From: Megamonas funiformis
GTDB taxonomy: Bacteria > Bacillota > Negativicutes > Selenomonadales > Selenomonadaceae
Direction of reading: 5' to 3'
Assembly: GCF_010669225.1 (NCBI RefSeq)
Contig: NZ_CP048627.1
Span: forward strand, 744,001 to 808,000
Length of the DNA stretch: 64,000 bases
The notes under the pieces were generated by a model. The model ran no database searches. It was given only the letters and a program-made list of their open reading frames with translations, and was not told the DNA's origin. The position numbers were made by a program, and so were the translations under genes. This document shows, in pieces, positions 45,114 through 54,087 of the stretch (its first letter is position 1; each line of letters opens with the position of its first letter).

Positions 45114-45166
45114 ATTAAATCATATATGCATATAATTGTCAACCTTTAAAAATATTTAGTTAACTA
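45114..45166 (-). promoter_or_regulatory. bioY promoter with overlapping BirA-operator-like palindrome
   Basis: On the minus strand TAGTTAACT, 13 bases, then GGTTGACAA (45136-45166) matches the BirA operator pattern TTGTWAACY-N14/15-RGTTWACAA at 8 of 9 positions in each half. The right half contains TTGACA (45137-45142), which with TTTAAT (45114-45119) and a 17-base spacer makes a promoter. Repressor binding there would block the -35. Confidence 0.65.
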
Positions 45167-45173
45167 TAAGAGC

Positions 45174-45206
45174 AAAAAAAACAGCCAATTAATATTGACT
45201 GTTTTT
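45174..45206 (-). terminator. Minus-strand terminator downstream of srlD
   Basis: On the minus strand ACAGTCAAT pairs with ATTGGCTGT, including one U-G pair, and ends in eight T. On the plus strand the same position would be an A-C mismatch, so the direction is minus. It lies about 180 bases after the srlD stop, the only minus-strand operon it can serve. Confidence 0.7.
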
Positions 45207-45230
45207 AAGATGGGGATAAATTAGTTTTGC

Positions 45231-45259
45231 TTGACAGGATAAAATCTTTATCATATGCT
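45231..45259 (+). promoter_or_regulatory. Promoter of the small RNA candidate
   Basis: A perfect TTGACA (45231-45236), a 17-base spacer and TATGCT (45254-45259) lie on the plus strand, with no plus-strand gene downstream for 4.6 kb. Confidence 0.65.
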
Positions 45260-45265
45260 TTACTT

Positions 45266-45333
45266 AGCCTAGGTCTGTGCAATGATTAGGCTTTAAGTCA
45301 CTATGAAACGGCAATTTCATGGTGGCTTTTTTA
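45266..45333 (+). ncRNA. Candidate small RNA, antisense to the srl operon 3' untranslated region
   Basis: About seven bases after the promoter the sequence forms two hairpins. The first is AGCCTA (45266-45271) with TAGGCT (45287-45292). The second is AGTCACTATGAAA (45296-45308) with TTTCATGGTGGCT (45315-45327), followed by six T. The second stem has two U-G pairs on the plus strand, which become A-C mismatches on the minus strand, so the RNA is read on plus. No ORF is present. The 68-base product matches no family I know. Confidence 0.6.
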
Positions 45334-45387
45334 TTTATATTAAGCATAAGTATCTGTCCTATCTATATAGTTTTAATAATATAATTA

Positions 45388-46203
45388 TTAACCTCTAGTT
45401 TTACCACCAGCAACGTTGAATGTTACACCATGTACATAAGAAGCACGATGACTACTTAAGAACATAACCATATCAGCAACTTCTGTTAATTTTCCATCAC
45501 GTCCAAGTGGAGTTGTTTTTGTATTTGTATATCCAGCACGTAACTGTTCTACAGTAATACCACGAGTATAAGCTAAAGATTCTTCATAAGCTAATGTTCT
45601 AAGACCTGTAGCTTCTAAGATACCAGGAGCTACGCCAACAACGCGAACATGATGTTTACCTAATTCTTTAGCCCAAGAGCGAGTGAAAGAGTTAACAGCA
45701 TTTTTAGTTGCAGCATAGATGCTCTGACCTTCAGAACCTTCAAGACCACTTTCAGAAGACATATTGATGATAACGCCTTCGCCATTTTTTACGAATTCAT
45801 GTCCTAAAGCTTGTGCACAAAGGTAAACACCTTTGATATTTACAGCAGAAACTTTATCAAAAACATTTTCATCTAATTCATATTTACCATATGGATCATC
45901 TTTATCTACTAAAAGACGAGGAATATTGATACCAGCGTTGTTTACGAGGATATCTAATTTACCGAATTTTGCTTTACCAGCTTCTACCATAGCTTTTACG
46001 CTATCAGCTTTAGTAACATCAGTAGGAACATAGAGGAATTCTCCACTGCCTTCATGTAAATCATATTCAGGAGTTTGTGGGTTCATATCACAAACGACAA
46101 CATTTGCACCATTATCTAAGAATGCTTGAACTACAGCTTTACCAATGCCAGAAGCACCACCAGTAACAACAGCTGTTTTACCTTCAAGGGCTAACCATGA
46201 CAT
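45388..46203 (-). CDS. srlD: Sorbitol-6-phosphate 2-dehydrogenase (SDR family)
   Basis: Oxidises sorbitol-6-phosphate to fructose-6-phosphate with NAD+. 271-residue short-chain dehydrogenase. The cofactor loop TGGASGIG is at 14-21, NNAG at 88-91, and the catalytic Tyr163/Lys167 are in SIYAATK, with the serine in NMSSESG. It resembles the sorbitol-specific SDRs rather than fatty-acid or general SDRs. It is last gene of the sorbitol PTS operon, which supports the substrate. Confidence 0.92.
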   Translation of the reverse strand: MSWLALEGKTAVVTGGASGIGKAVVQAFLDNGANVVVCDMNPQTPEYDLHEGSGEFLYVPTDVTKADSVKAMVEAGKAKFGKLDILVNNAGINIPRLLVDKDDPYGKYELDENVFDKVSAVNIKGVYLCAQALGHEFVKNGEGVIINMSSESGLEGSEGQSIYAATKNAVNSFTRSWAKELGKHHVRVVGVAPGILEATGLRTLAYEESLAYTRGITVEQLRAGYTNTKTTPLGRDGKLTEVADMVMFLSSHRASYVHGVTFNVAGGKTRG

Positions 46204-46245
46204 ATAAAATCACTCCAATTTATATAATTTTGTTATTATTATTTA

Positions 46246-46614
46246 TTATGCTTTGAAGATAACTATTTCAGAGCCAACTGAAGGAAGGCTAACGGCTTTA
46301 TCTTCAAGATAGAGACTACCTTCTAAGGACTCGCCTTCTTCATTATTATTGAAACGAAGAGCGATATGACCTAAATCTTTAAGATTTTTTTGAACTTCAC
46401 AGCCTACTTCTACAATTTTGTATTCAGTATCGTTGATTTTTAAAATATCGCCAACTTCTACAGTATCAGTTAATTCATTACCAGTATGAAGTACGCAGAA
46501 TTCAGCAAGTTCAGCAGGGGCATTTTCGTTGAAGAGAATAATCATTTTTTCACCGATAAAATCTTCTGCCATAGGACCTAAATCTTTAACAATAGTAGAA
46601 TATATTTTTTTCAT
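46246..46614 (-). CDS. srlB: PTS glucitol/sorbitol-specific EIIA
   Basis: Cytoplasmic phosphocarrier of the sorbitol PTS, 122 residues. The phosphorylated histidine is His43 in EFCVLHTGNEL, and GHIALRFNN is the usual C-terminal motif. It takes phosphate from HPr and passes it to the SrlE cysteine. It lies between srlE and srlD. Confidence 0.95.
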   Translation of the reverse strand: MKKIYSTIVKDLGPMAEDFIGEKMIILFNENAPAELAEFCVLHTGNELTDTVEVGDILKINDTEYKIVEVGCEVQKNLKDLGHIALRFNNNEEGESLEGSLYLEDKAVSLPSVGSEIVIFKA

Positions 46615-46649
46615 AATAAGATAATCTCCTTGTATTGATTATTGATAAA

Positions 46650-47654
46650 TTAGCTTTCGTATAAACCGAAGCTAGCGAGCCATGCTAAAACAACATTGAT
46701 TGGACCTGTGATAAAACGAGAATATAATACAGAAGGAACACCAACTTCAACAGTTTGAGGTTCAGCTTCAGCAAGACCTAAACCAACAGGGATAAAGTCG
46801 CAAGCAGCCTGAGCATTGATAGCGAATAATGCAGGGAGTGCAAGACTAGGAGGAATGTTGCCTTTACCGATTTCAACACCGATTAATACACCGATAACTT
46901 GAGCGATAACAGCGCCAGGGCCGAGGAATGGAGAAAGGAATGGGAAGGAACAAATTAATGCTAAGATAACAAGACCGATTACAGAGCCTGCAAGAGGTGT
47001 AAGTACATGAGCGATGATATCACCGATACCGCTTGCTAAGATTACCCCAATGAGCATGGAAACGAATGCCATGAAAGGTAAGATAGTTTTTAAGATTGTT
47101 TCAATAGTATCACGACCAGCTTGATATAAAGTAGCTGTGATATAACCCATGAATTTACCAACTTTAGCCATAAAGCCTACATTAGTTTGTTCAGTGATTT
47201 TTTTGCTTGTATCGTAAGTAGATTTTTTTGGTTCTTCTGCAGGAGCTTGTGCAACTTTTGGAGCATTAGCAGCATCTTCAGCGGAAGCATAAGAGATACA
47301 ATTTTCTTTTACTGCGGATACATAAATATCTTCTGTGATGTATTTAGCCATAGGACCGCTTGCACCAGTTGGATTTAAGTTGATTGTATAGATGCGTTTT
47401 TTAGGATAGATACCGCAACGAAGTGTACCGCCACAGTCAATGATTACGCAGAGAATTTCATCATCAGGAACACTAGTTTTGAAACCATCAACAAGTTCGC
47501 AACCTGTTAATTCTGCAATTTTTTGAGATACAGGAGAAATAACCCCACCTGTAATATTAACAACTTTATTCTTTTTATCATCTGGTTTTAATACAAGAGG
47601 TCCGCCAAATCCGCCAGCACCAGCATTAACAATAACATCTTTATATTGAGCCAT
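46650..47654 (-). CDS. srlE: PTS glucitol/sorbitol-specific EIIB (with part of EIIC)
   Basis: 334 residues. A cytoplasmic EIIB part at the N-terminus carries the phosphocysteine region [11 protein letters not shown] (Cys74 and Cys80). After a linker near 135-155 the protein enters the membrane part with several helices and the [17 protein letters not shown] motif. It works with srlA as the sorbitol permease, phosphorylating the sugar on entry. Confidence 0.95.
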   Translation of the reverse strand: MAQYKDVIVNAGAGGFGGPLVLKPDDKKNKVVNITGGVISPVSQKIAELTGCELVDGFKTSVPDDEILCVIIDCGGTLRCGIYPKKRIYTINLNPTGASGPMAKYITEDIYVSAVKENCISYASAEDAANAPKVAQAPAEEPKKSTYDTSKKITEQTNVGFMAKVGKFMGYITATLYQAGRDTIETILKTILPFMAFVSMLIGVILASGIGDIIAHVLTPLAGSVIGLVILALICSFPFLSPFLGPGAVIAQVIGVLIGVEIGKGNIPPSLALPALFAINAQAACDFIPVGLGLAEAEPQTVEVGVPSVLYSRFITGPINVVLAWLASFGLYES

Positions 47655-47704
47655 GATAAATATCTCCTTTATTTTATATACGAATTAAATTTGCTTGATA
47701 AAAA

Positions 47705-48256
47705 TTAATGAGTAGTTTTTACTTTATCACTTAAAACTACGCCCTGTTGTTTAGATACATAAGCAGTAGTGAAGTCAGTGATAACGCCTCCGATGAAGTT
47801 GATTAAAATACCGATTAAGAAATAGCGAAGAGCTAAGTCTACTGTAGATAAACCAAGTTGAGTAATACCATTAGCAACACCTAAGAATACGAACAATTCA
47901 CCAGGATTTACGTGTGGGAACAAACCATTTAATGTATGGCAAGAACGAGAAGCTGCTGCATAATAAGATGGTTTGTATCTTTCTGGCATGAATTTACCAA
48001 GAGATAAAGTCATTGGATTACAGAAGAAGAATGTACCAATAACAGGTAAAATCATGTAACGAGAAATAACATTACCAGCACAGAGATGAGCGAATTTTTC
48101 AACTTTATCAGTGCCGACAAAGAGGATAATTGCATTCATTGCTACCAATAAGCAGATGAGGGTAGGAACGATACCAGAAACAAGACCGATGAACGTTTCG
48201 CCACCTTTGTTAAACATACCAATAAAACCTTGAGCTAGTAGTACTAAAGTGTCCAT
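47705..48256 (-). CDS. srlA: PTS glucitol/sorbitol-specific EIIC
   Basis: Membrane permease component of the sorbitol PTS, 183 residues with about four helices. Typical segments are [26 protein letters not shown] and [21 protein letters not shown]. It follows gutM and precedes srlE, which is the usual EIIC-EIIB-EIIA order. Confidence 0.95.
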   Translation of the reverse strand: MDTLVLLAQGFIGMFNKGGETFIGLVSGIVPTLICLLVAMNAIILFVGTDKVEKFAHLCAGNVISRYMILPVIGTFFFCNPMTLSLGKFMPERYKPSYYAAASRSCHTLNGLFPHVNPGELFVFLGVANGITQLGLSTVDLALRYFLIGILINFIGGVITDFTTAYVSKQQGVVLSDKVKTTH

Positions 48257-48289
48257 AAATATTCTCTCCTTTAATTTAGAATTTTTTGA

Positions 48290-48700
48290 TTATTGTGATG
48301 CATTTTCAATGCATGTGGACGCTTCTTTTTGTTGTTTTGTATATTGTTTATATTCTTCAACGGCAGATAAGATGGCAGAGCTTGTTTGTTTGTCAAAGTT
48401 TTGGCAGTCTTTGTCAGTGATTTCTGGAAGGTAATATCCATTTAATTCATTGAAATTTTTAAATCTAGCAAAACTTGTTACACCTTGTAGTTTTTTTCCG
48501 GTGATGATTTTACAGTCATCATCTATACATAAGAGTAATAGACAACCTGCTTTAAATCTGCCTCTGGCCTTGCCGATTGCGACTCGGCCAGATTGACGAA
48601 GATTTTTTAATTCCTTATTAAATTTTTTTAATTGGTAAATATTCAATAAACCTTGGAGAAGCCACATTACTATACCTAATACAATAAATGTCCAGAACAT
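48290..48700 (-). CDS. gutM: Glucitol operon activator family protein GutM
   Basis: 136 residues with an N-terminal membrane helix (VLGIVMWLLQGLLNIYQL) and the GutM core GRVAIGKARGRFKAGCLLLLCIDDDCKI. In E. coli GutM (SrlM) is needed for full expression of the sorbitol operon, by an unclear mechanism. Here it lies between the SorC-type regulator and srlA, the first position of the transport genes. Confidence 0.88.
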   Translation of the reverse strand: MFWTFIVLGIVMWLLQGLLNIYQLKKFNKELKNLRQSGRVAIGKARGRFKAGCLLLLCIDDDCKIITGKKLQGVTSFARFKNFNELNGYYLPEITDKDCQNFDKQTSSAILSAVEEYKQYTKQQKEASTCIENASQ

Positions 48701-48724
48701 GAGAGCTTTCCTCCTTTTTATTTA

Positions 48725-49669
48725 TCAACTGTTAAAATTAAGTAATTTTTTTGCAGTGCTTTCATCAGTGATTAAAATATTGATTAATTTTCCTTTTAAT
48801 GCACTATAGATAGCTGGAACTTTTTCGTCAGAAGCTGCAACTCCGATTACATATTTGACTTTATGTAATTGAGAAAAAGGTATGGAGATTGTTCTATCTA
48901 CAACTTCAGTTGGTACTTCGTTACCATTTTTATCATAAAAACGAGTGCAAGTTTCACCGATGATACGATTACCAAAGGAAGAAGTGATGTATTCTGATTT
49001 TAGTCCATCAGTCCAAATTACGTTGGAAGCAGATGTAGGAGAACCAATACCTAAAAAGGCTACATCTAATTTATTCCATAAGTCTTGAATTCTTAAATAA
49101 TTAGTATCATTTATAATTGCTTTTTTTGTTTCTGTATTTTTCGTTATAGCTGGAGCATAAAGATAATGGCTTCTAGCTTGGAACGCATTTGCGACCTTGT
49201 AACAAATTGTATTTACATGAAGGTCAACATCTAAGCTTTCAGAACCACCAACCAAAGGTACGAAATCAGCATCAACAGCTGGGAAATTTTCGATAGCTGC
49301 TTGATAGCCAATAGCCCCCATGGAACGACCCCAATTAAAGCCGATTACCATTTTGTCCTTGATTAGACGTTTTAATAGATTTAGTCCGGCTTTACCTAAA
49401 TTGGAATAAACTTCATCTTTATTTTCACTAGATGGGACGATATAGACTTCTTTTAAATTAAACTTTTCTTCTAACTGAGATTCAATTGTTTCAAAATTGT
49501 CTTGAGCTATGAAGATTTTTACAATACCAGTTTCTTTTGCTCTTTTTAGATATTTACTAACAGTAGAGCGGTCAATTCCTAATTTTTTAGCGATATCACT
49601 TTGTTTCATGTCGGCTCCATAATACATATGAGCGACTTTGACTAAAATTCTTCTAGATACGGGTTGCAT
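48725..49669 (-). CDS. SorC-type sugar-binding transcriptional regulator
   Basis: 314 residues from ATG 49669, which has AGAGGT upstream; the longer frame to 49825 crosses the promoter and is rejected. It has an N-terminal helix-turn-helix (MKQSDIAKKLGIDRSTVSKYLKRA, about 20-43) and a C-terminal sugar-phosphate-binding domain of the SorC/DeoR-C type (GFNWGRSMGAIGY, FVPLVGGS, VAFLGIGSP). It is first gene of the sorbitol operon and probably senses sorbitol-6-phosphate. A SorC-type regulator here replaces the DeoR-type SrlR of E. coli. Confidence 0.88.
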   Translation of the reverse strand: MQPVSRRILVKVAHMYYGADMKQSDIAKKLGIDRSTVSKYLKRAKETGIVKIFIAQDNFETIESQLEEKFNLKEVYIVPSSENKDEVYSNLGKAGLNLLKRLIKDKMVIGFNWGRSMGAIGYQAAIENFPAVDADFVPLVGGSESLDVDLHVNTICYKVANAFQARSHYLYAPAITKNTETKKAIINDTNYLRIQDLWNKLDVAFLGIGSPTSASNVIWTDGLKSEYITSSFGNRIIGETCTRFYDKNGNEVPTEVVDRTISIPFSQLHKVKYVIGVAASDEKVPAIYSALKGKLINILITDESTAKKLLNFNS

Positions 49670-49750
49670 GTTAAGACCTCTTTTCAAAATATAAATATTA
49701 AAGTTTAAATATCTATAGTTATTATAAACTAAGCTGTCTAGACATGCACC

Positions 49751-49764
49751 ATCACATATGTGAT
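49751..49764. promoter_or_regulatory. Palindrome ATCACATATGTGAT, candidate operator of the sorbitol operon
   Basis: A perfect 14-base palindrome lies about 30 bases downstream of the srl -10 and 80 bases before the regulator start. Its placement fits a repressor or autoregulatory site. The arms are inside-out relative to a CRP site, so I do not call it one. Confidence 0.4.
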
Positions 49765-49792
49765 AGTATATCTCATTTGTTCCGACACCCAT

Positions 49793-49822
49793 ATAATAGC
49801 ATTTATACCCCCATATTGTCAA
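49793..49822 (-). promoter_or_regulatory. Promoter of the sorbitol operon
   Basis: On the minus strand a perfect TTGACA (49817-49822) and TATTAT (49793-49798) are 18 bases apart. Confidence 0.65.
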
Positions 49823-49906
49823 CACAAAAATAAAAAAAATATTTTAAATATGAATTTTCTGATATTTCTTCTTAATTGTTTAAATTTACAGTAATTTAGC
49901 TCATAC

Positions 49907-49935
49907 TTGACAGTTAGATATAGATGGATTATTAT
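49907..49935 (+). promoter_or_regulatory. Promoter of the yerC-his operon
   Basis: A perfect TTGACA (49907-49912) and TATTAT (49930-49935) are 17 bases apart, 59 bases before yerC. Confidence 0.75.
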
Positions 49936-49993
49936 ATATATAAAATTTTCGTAAGTTAAAGTGATAAAGTAAAAAAGTAAAAGGAGTATAAAA

Positions 49994-50281
49994 ATGGTAA
50001 ATCCTAAATTAAGAGATAATTTAACGGATCAGTTATGTAAGGCTATGTTAACACTCAAGGATACAGAAGAATGCTATCAGTTTTTTGAAGATATTTGTAC
50101 AGTAAGTGAATTGAAAGCTTTGGCTCAAAGATTAGAAGTAGCTAGAATGCTTCGTGCTGGTCATACTTATGAAGAAGTTGTAGAACGCACAGGAGCAAGT
50201 ACAGCGACAATCAGTCGAGTAAAGCGATGCTTAAATTATGGAGCAGATGGTTATGATACGGTATTGAACCGTTTAAAATAA
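49994..50281 (+). CDS. TrpR-like regulator YerC/YecD family
   Basis: 95 residues, all helical, with the TrpR-type helix-turn-helix LRAGHTYEEVVERTGASTATISRVKRCLNYG at about 53-83. Members of this family next to histidine genes are thought to regulate them in Firmicutes. Here it is first gene of the his operon, 29 bases before the hisZ start, which supports that role. AAAGGAG precedes its ATG. Confidence 0.88.
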   Translation: MVNPKLRDNLTDQLCKAMLTLKDTEECYQFFEDICTVSELKALAQRLEVARMLRAGHTYEEVVERTGASTATISRVKRCLNYGADGYDTVLNRLK

Positions 50282-50310
50282 CAAAGGCAATGAATGGAGG
50301 AATATTTTTT

Positions 50311-51504
50311 ATGAACAAAGGTCTATTATTAGAAATACCGTATGGAACAAGAGATTTTTTGCCAAAAGATGCAAAAGTAAAACGTGAGATTGAATCTAAA
50401 TTGGCAAAAAATTTTAGTCTTTGGGGTTATGATGAAATTGTTACACCAACAATTGAATATGTAGATACTTTAACGATTAATAATCGTAGTGGCATAGAAA
50501 CTCATCTATTTAAATTTTTTGATAAAAATAATAAAACAGTAGCTCTTCGTCATGAAATGACAACACCAATTGCGCGTGTAGCAGCTAGTAGAATGAGTGA
50601 TGATATTCTTCCATATAAACTTTCTTATATCAGTAATGTATATCGTTATGAACAGACACAAGAAGGTCGTCAATGTGAATTTTATCAAGCTGGCGTAGAA
50701 TTGATGGGAGTAGCTGAAGCCTTAGGTGATGCTGAGGTAATTGCTTTAGCTGTGGATAGTTTACAAAAAGTTGGCTTGAAAAATTTTGAGGTATGTATAG
50801 GTCAAGTTGATTTTATCAATGGCATTATGCAACAGATGGGATTATCTCAAGAAAAACAATTACAAATTAGACAAGCTTTAGAACAGAGAAATTTAGTGGA
50901 TTTAACTAATGCTGTAGAAGATACAAAATTGCCTAAACAAGCGAAAGAAGCATTAAAATCTATTCCAATGTTACAGGGAAAAGAAGAAGTTTTAGAGATT
51001 GCAAATAATTTGGCATTGAATGAACAAAGTAGAAAAGCTTTAGATAATCTACATGATATTTACACTTTATTGAAAGCATATAATTTAGCAGATTTTGTAA
51101 AATTCGATTTAGGTGTTATTCGTGATTTTGATTATTATACAGGTATGATTTTTGAAGTATATGCACCAATGATAGGTTATCCAATTTGCGGTGGTGGTAG
51201 ATATGACAAAATGTTATCTGATTTTGGCACAGATTGCCCTGCTACAGGTTTTGCTATGGGTATAGAAAGATTGATGTTAGCTTTAGATAAACAAAATAAT
51301 ATTGATGAAATTGCAAGTGATGAAAATCAAAAGGATATATATGTTGCCTATACAAGTGATAAATTAAATGATGCTATTGCTTTAGTAAATGAATTGCGTG
51401 CTGAAGGAAAAGTTGTGGAATTAGCTTTAACAAATCAAACTAAGGCGCAAGCACAGCTTTATATCAAAAATAAATTATTTAAGGAATTAATTTATTTAGA
51501 ATAA
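50311..51504 (+). CDS. hisZ: ATP phosphoribosyltransferase regulatory subunit
   Basis: Partner of the short HisG; a HisRS-like protein without tRNA charging activity. 397 residues from ATG 50311, which has TGGAGG 10 bases upstream; the ATG at 50290 lies before that site. Landmarks are IPYGTRDFLPKDAK, ALRHEMTTPIARV, QEGRQCEFYQAGVE and FDYYTGMIFEVY. It overlaps the next gene as TAATG. Confidence 0.93.
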   Translation: MNKGLLLEIPYGTRDFLPKDAKVKREIESKLAKNFSLWGYDEIVTPTIEYVDTLTINNRSGIETHLFKFFDKNNKTVALRHEMTTPIARVAASRMSDDILPYKLSYISNVYRYEQTQEGRQCEFYQAGVELMGVAEALGDAEVIALAVDSLQKVGLKNFEVCIGQVDFINGIMQQMGLSQEKQLQIRQALEQRNLVDLTNAVEDTKLPKQAKEALKSIPMLQGKEEVLEIANNLALNEQSRKALDNLHDIYTLLKAYNLADFVKFDLGVIRDFDYYTGMIFEVYAPMIGYPICGGGRYDKMLSDFGTDCPATGFAMGIERLMLALDKQNNIDEIASDENQKDIYVAYTSDKLNDAIALVNELRAEGKVVELALTNQTKAQAQLYIKNKLFKELIYLE

Positions 51505-52055
51505 TGATTAAGCGTATAAGACAATTTTGGCGAGCTATTAAAGCTAAACTGACAGTAGAAGACAAAGTATTTATTGATAAATATTTAAATGATGAAGAAC
51601 AAAAATTATTTTTTGCCATGCGAGTTTATGACCAACGTCATGTATTGAATGTGGCATATACAGCACAAAAAATTATAGAACAAAAGCAATATGAAAATGT
51701 AGATTGCAATTTATTGATAAGAGCTTGTTTACTTCATGATGTAGGTAGAACAGCTAAAGATATTTGTTTAATGGATAAAGTAACAAGTGTACTTTTAGGA
51801 AAATTTTTACCACAAAAAAGTAAACAATGGGCTAGTGAAGCTGAAAAGCTAAAATTAAATAAATCAAAGAGTTTTTGGCAAAAAAGAAGATATGCTTTGT
51901 ATATTTATTATAATCATGCACAACTTGGCGCTGAAAAATTAAATGAATTAGGCCTGAATAATATTGCTGAAATAATAAGATATCATCATGAAAAAATTGA
52001 TTGTAAAGCTTGTAGTGAACTACAGATACTTTGTTTAGCGGATAGTTTAAATTGA
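51504..52055 (+). CDS. HD-domain hydrolase-like protein within the his operon
   Basis: 183 residues of the HD superfamily. The metal ligands can be placed: His46 in DQRHVLNVA, His78-Asp79 in CLLHDVGRT, a later histidine pair in RYHHEKIDC, and the final aspartate in CLADSLN. Such proteins are usually phosphohydrolases. It is tied to hisZ by a TAATG overlap and lies 19 bases before hisG. HD proteins are not part of histidine synthesis, so the link is unexplained. Confidence 0.78.
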   Translation: MIKRIRQFWRAIKAKLTVEDKVFIDKYLNDEEQKLFFAMRVYDQRHVLNVAYTAQKIIEQKQYENVDCNLLIRACLLHDVGRTAKDICLMDKVTSVLLGKFLPQKSKQWASEAEKLKLNKSKSFWQKRRYALYIYYNHAQLGAEKLNELGLNNIAEIIRYHHEKIDCKACSELQILCLADSLN

Positions 52056-52074
52056 TAAAAAGAGGTTAGATTTT

Positions 52075-52737
52075 ATGATAAAAGACGATATGCAATATTT
52101 AACGATAGCATTACCAAAAGGCAAATTATTTTATTTAGCTAAAGATTTATTTGCTAAAGTTGGTTTTGTAGCTGACAATTTAGAAGAAAAATCAAGAAAA
52201 TTGGTCATAACTAATGAAGAATTAAAATTGAAATTTATCATAGCTAAAACAGCTGATGTGCCTACATATGTAGAGCATGGAGCAGCAGATATAGGTGTTA
52301 TTGGTAAAGATGTGTTGATGGAAGCTCAAAAAGATGTTTATGAATTATTGGATTTAGGTTTTGGCAGATGTCATTTGATGATGGCTGTGCCAAAAGATAA
52401 AAAAAGAGCAAAATTGACAGATTATACACATACACGTGTAGCAACTAAATTCCCTAATGTGGCAAAACAATTTTTCACAAGTAAGGGCATGCAGATGGAA
52501 TATATAAAAATGAATGGTTCTATTGAATTAGGGCCAATCGTAGGTTTATCTGAAAGTATCGTTGATATAGTGGAAACAGGAACTACACTTCGTGAAAATA
52601 ATTTAGATGAAATAGCATTTATCGCTAAAGCTAGTGCTAGATTGATTGCCAATCGTGCAAGTTTTAAATTAAAATTTGACCGCATCAGTAAATTAGTAAA
52701 AGCTTTGGAAATGGAATTGGAAGGGGCTAATGAATAA
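52075..52737 (+). CDS. hisG: ATP phosphoribosyltransferase, short form
   Basis: First and committed enzyme of histidine synthesis, joining ATP and PRPP. 220 residues, the short form that lacks the regulatory C-terminal domain and depends on HisZ. The PRPP-binding motif region SESIVDIVETGTTLRENNL is at about 165-183, with ALPKGKLF near the start. It ends directly before the hisD start codon. Confidence 0.96.
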   Translation: MIKDDMQYLTIALPKGKLFYLAKDLFAKVGFVADNLEEKSRKLVITNEELKLKFIIAKTADVPTYVEHGAADIGVIGKDVLMEAQKDVYELLDLGFGRCHLMMAVPKDKKRAKLTDYTHTRVATKFPNVAKQFFTSKGMQMEYIKMNGSIELGPIVGLSESIVDIVETGTTLRENNLDEIAFIAKASARLIANRASFKLKFDRISKLVKALEMELEGANE

Positions 52738-54087
52738 ATGGAAGTTTTAAAAGTAAAAGAATTAGGCTTAGAAGCAATACAAAAAAAATTAGATAAAGCC
52801 GCTTTCGATGAAGTGGAATTAAATCCTCGCATTCGTGAAAAAAATAAAGAATTATACGGTGAAGATTTAACAGCTAATCAGATTGTAGAACGCATTGTAA
52901 ATGAAGTTCGCCATAATGGTGATGAAGCTATGATTAAATATACAAAATTATTAGATGGAGCAGATTTCACTCCTAGTCAATTTTTAGTAACACAAGAAGA
53001 ATATGCTCAAGCATATGAAGTAGCTGATGAAGATATCGTAAATTCCTTGCGTAAGGCTATTGAAAATGTACGTAGATATCACCAAGAACAAAAACCAAAT
53101 TCATGGATTACATATAGAAATCATGGCTCTATATTAGGTCAATCTGTAATACCATTAGATAGAGTAGGCGTTTATGTTCCAGGTGGAACAGCAGCTTATC
53201 CTTCTTCTGTAGTGATGAATGTAATGCCAGCAAAAGTGGCAGGCGTTAAAGAAATCATCATGATGGCACCACCATCTCGTGATGGAAAATTAAACCCATA
53301 TGTATTGATAGCTGCTAAAGAAGCAGGTGTTGATGCTATTTATAAAGTAGGTGGAGCTCAAGCTATAGCTGCTATGGCTTTTGGAACAGAAACTATTCCG
53401 AAAGTTGATAAAATCACAGGTCCTGGTAATATTTTCGTAACTCTTGCCAAAAAAGCAGTATATGGACATTGTGATATTGATATGCTAGCAGGTCCTAGTG
53501 AAATCTTGATTGTAGCAGATAAAACAGCAGACCCAGTATATACAGCAGCAGATATGTTAAGTCAAGCAGAACATGATATGCTCGCTTCTAGTATTGTACT
53601 CACTGATGATGAAGCCTTAGCAGATAAAGTTTTGGCAGAAGTAGAAAAACAATTAGCTAAATTGCCTAGAAAAGAAATTGCCAAAGCATCTTTAGAAAGA
53701 AATGGTCGCATTATTTTGACTGAAAATCTCATGCAGGCAATGGAACTTGCGAACTACTCTGCACCAGAACATATGGAAATTTTGACTGAAAATCCATTTA
53801 GTTTACTTCCTTATGTGCGTCATGCAGGCGCAGTATTTTTAGGTGCTTATTCTCCTGAACCACTTGGAGATTATTTTGCAGGGCCAAACCATGTACTTCC
53901 TACAGGTGGCACAGCACGTTATTATTCTGTATTGAATACAGAAACATTTATGAAACGTACAAGTATAATTTCATATACACAAAAAGCTTTGCAAGAGGTA
54001 AGTTCTGATATCGTTCGTTTAGCTGAAGCAGAAGGATTACAAGCTCATGCAAATGCAATAAAATTAAGAGGTGAAAAAATTGATTAA
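52738..54087 (+). CDS. hisD: Histidinol dehydrogenase
   Basis: Zinc enzyme that oxidises histidinol twice to histidine. 449 residues, slightly longer than usual at the N-terminus. Landmarks are [47 protein letters not shown] and YSAPEHMEI with catalytic and zinc histidines. Its 3' end overlaps hisC. Confidence 0.97.
   Translation: MEVLKVKELGLEAIQKKLDKAAFDEVELNPRIREKNKELYGEDLTANQIVERIVNEVRHNGDEAMIKYTKLLDGADFTPSQFLVTQEEYAQAYEVADEDIVNSLRKAIENVRRYHQEQKPNSWITYRNHGSILGQSVIPLDRVGVYVPGGTAAYPSSVVMNVMPAKVAGVKEIIMMAPPSRDGKLNPYVLIAAKEAGVDAIYKVGGAQAIAAMAFGTETIPKVDKITGPGNIFVTLAKKAVYGHCDIDMLAGPSEILIVADKTADPVYTAADMLSQAEHDMLASSIVLTDDEALADKVLAEVEKQLAKLPRKEIAKASLERNGRIILTENLMQAMELANYSAPEHMEILTENPFSLLPYVRHAGAVFLGAYSPEPLGDYFAGPNHVLPTGGTARYYSVLNTETFMKRTSIISYTQKALQEVSSDIVRLAEAEGLQAHANAIKLRGEKID

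Noticed and set aside
45296-45332. This hairpin as the terminator of the minus-strand srl operon
   Set aside because: The T run and the U-G pairs are on the plus strand; on the minus strand the stem has A-C mismatches and no T tail.
49751-49764. CRP/FNR-type site
   Set aside because: The arms are TCACA-TA-TGTGA, inside-out and too close compared with TGTGA-N6-TCACA.
49670-49825. 52-codon N-terminal extension of the SorC-type regulator
   Set aside because: It would include the promoter and operator region, and the ribosome binding site points to ATG 49669.
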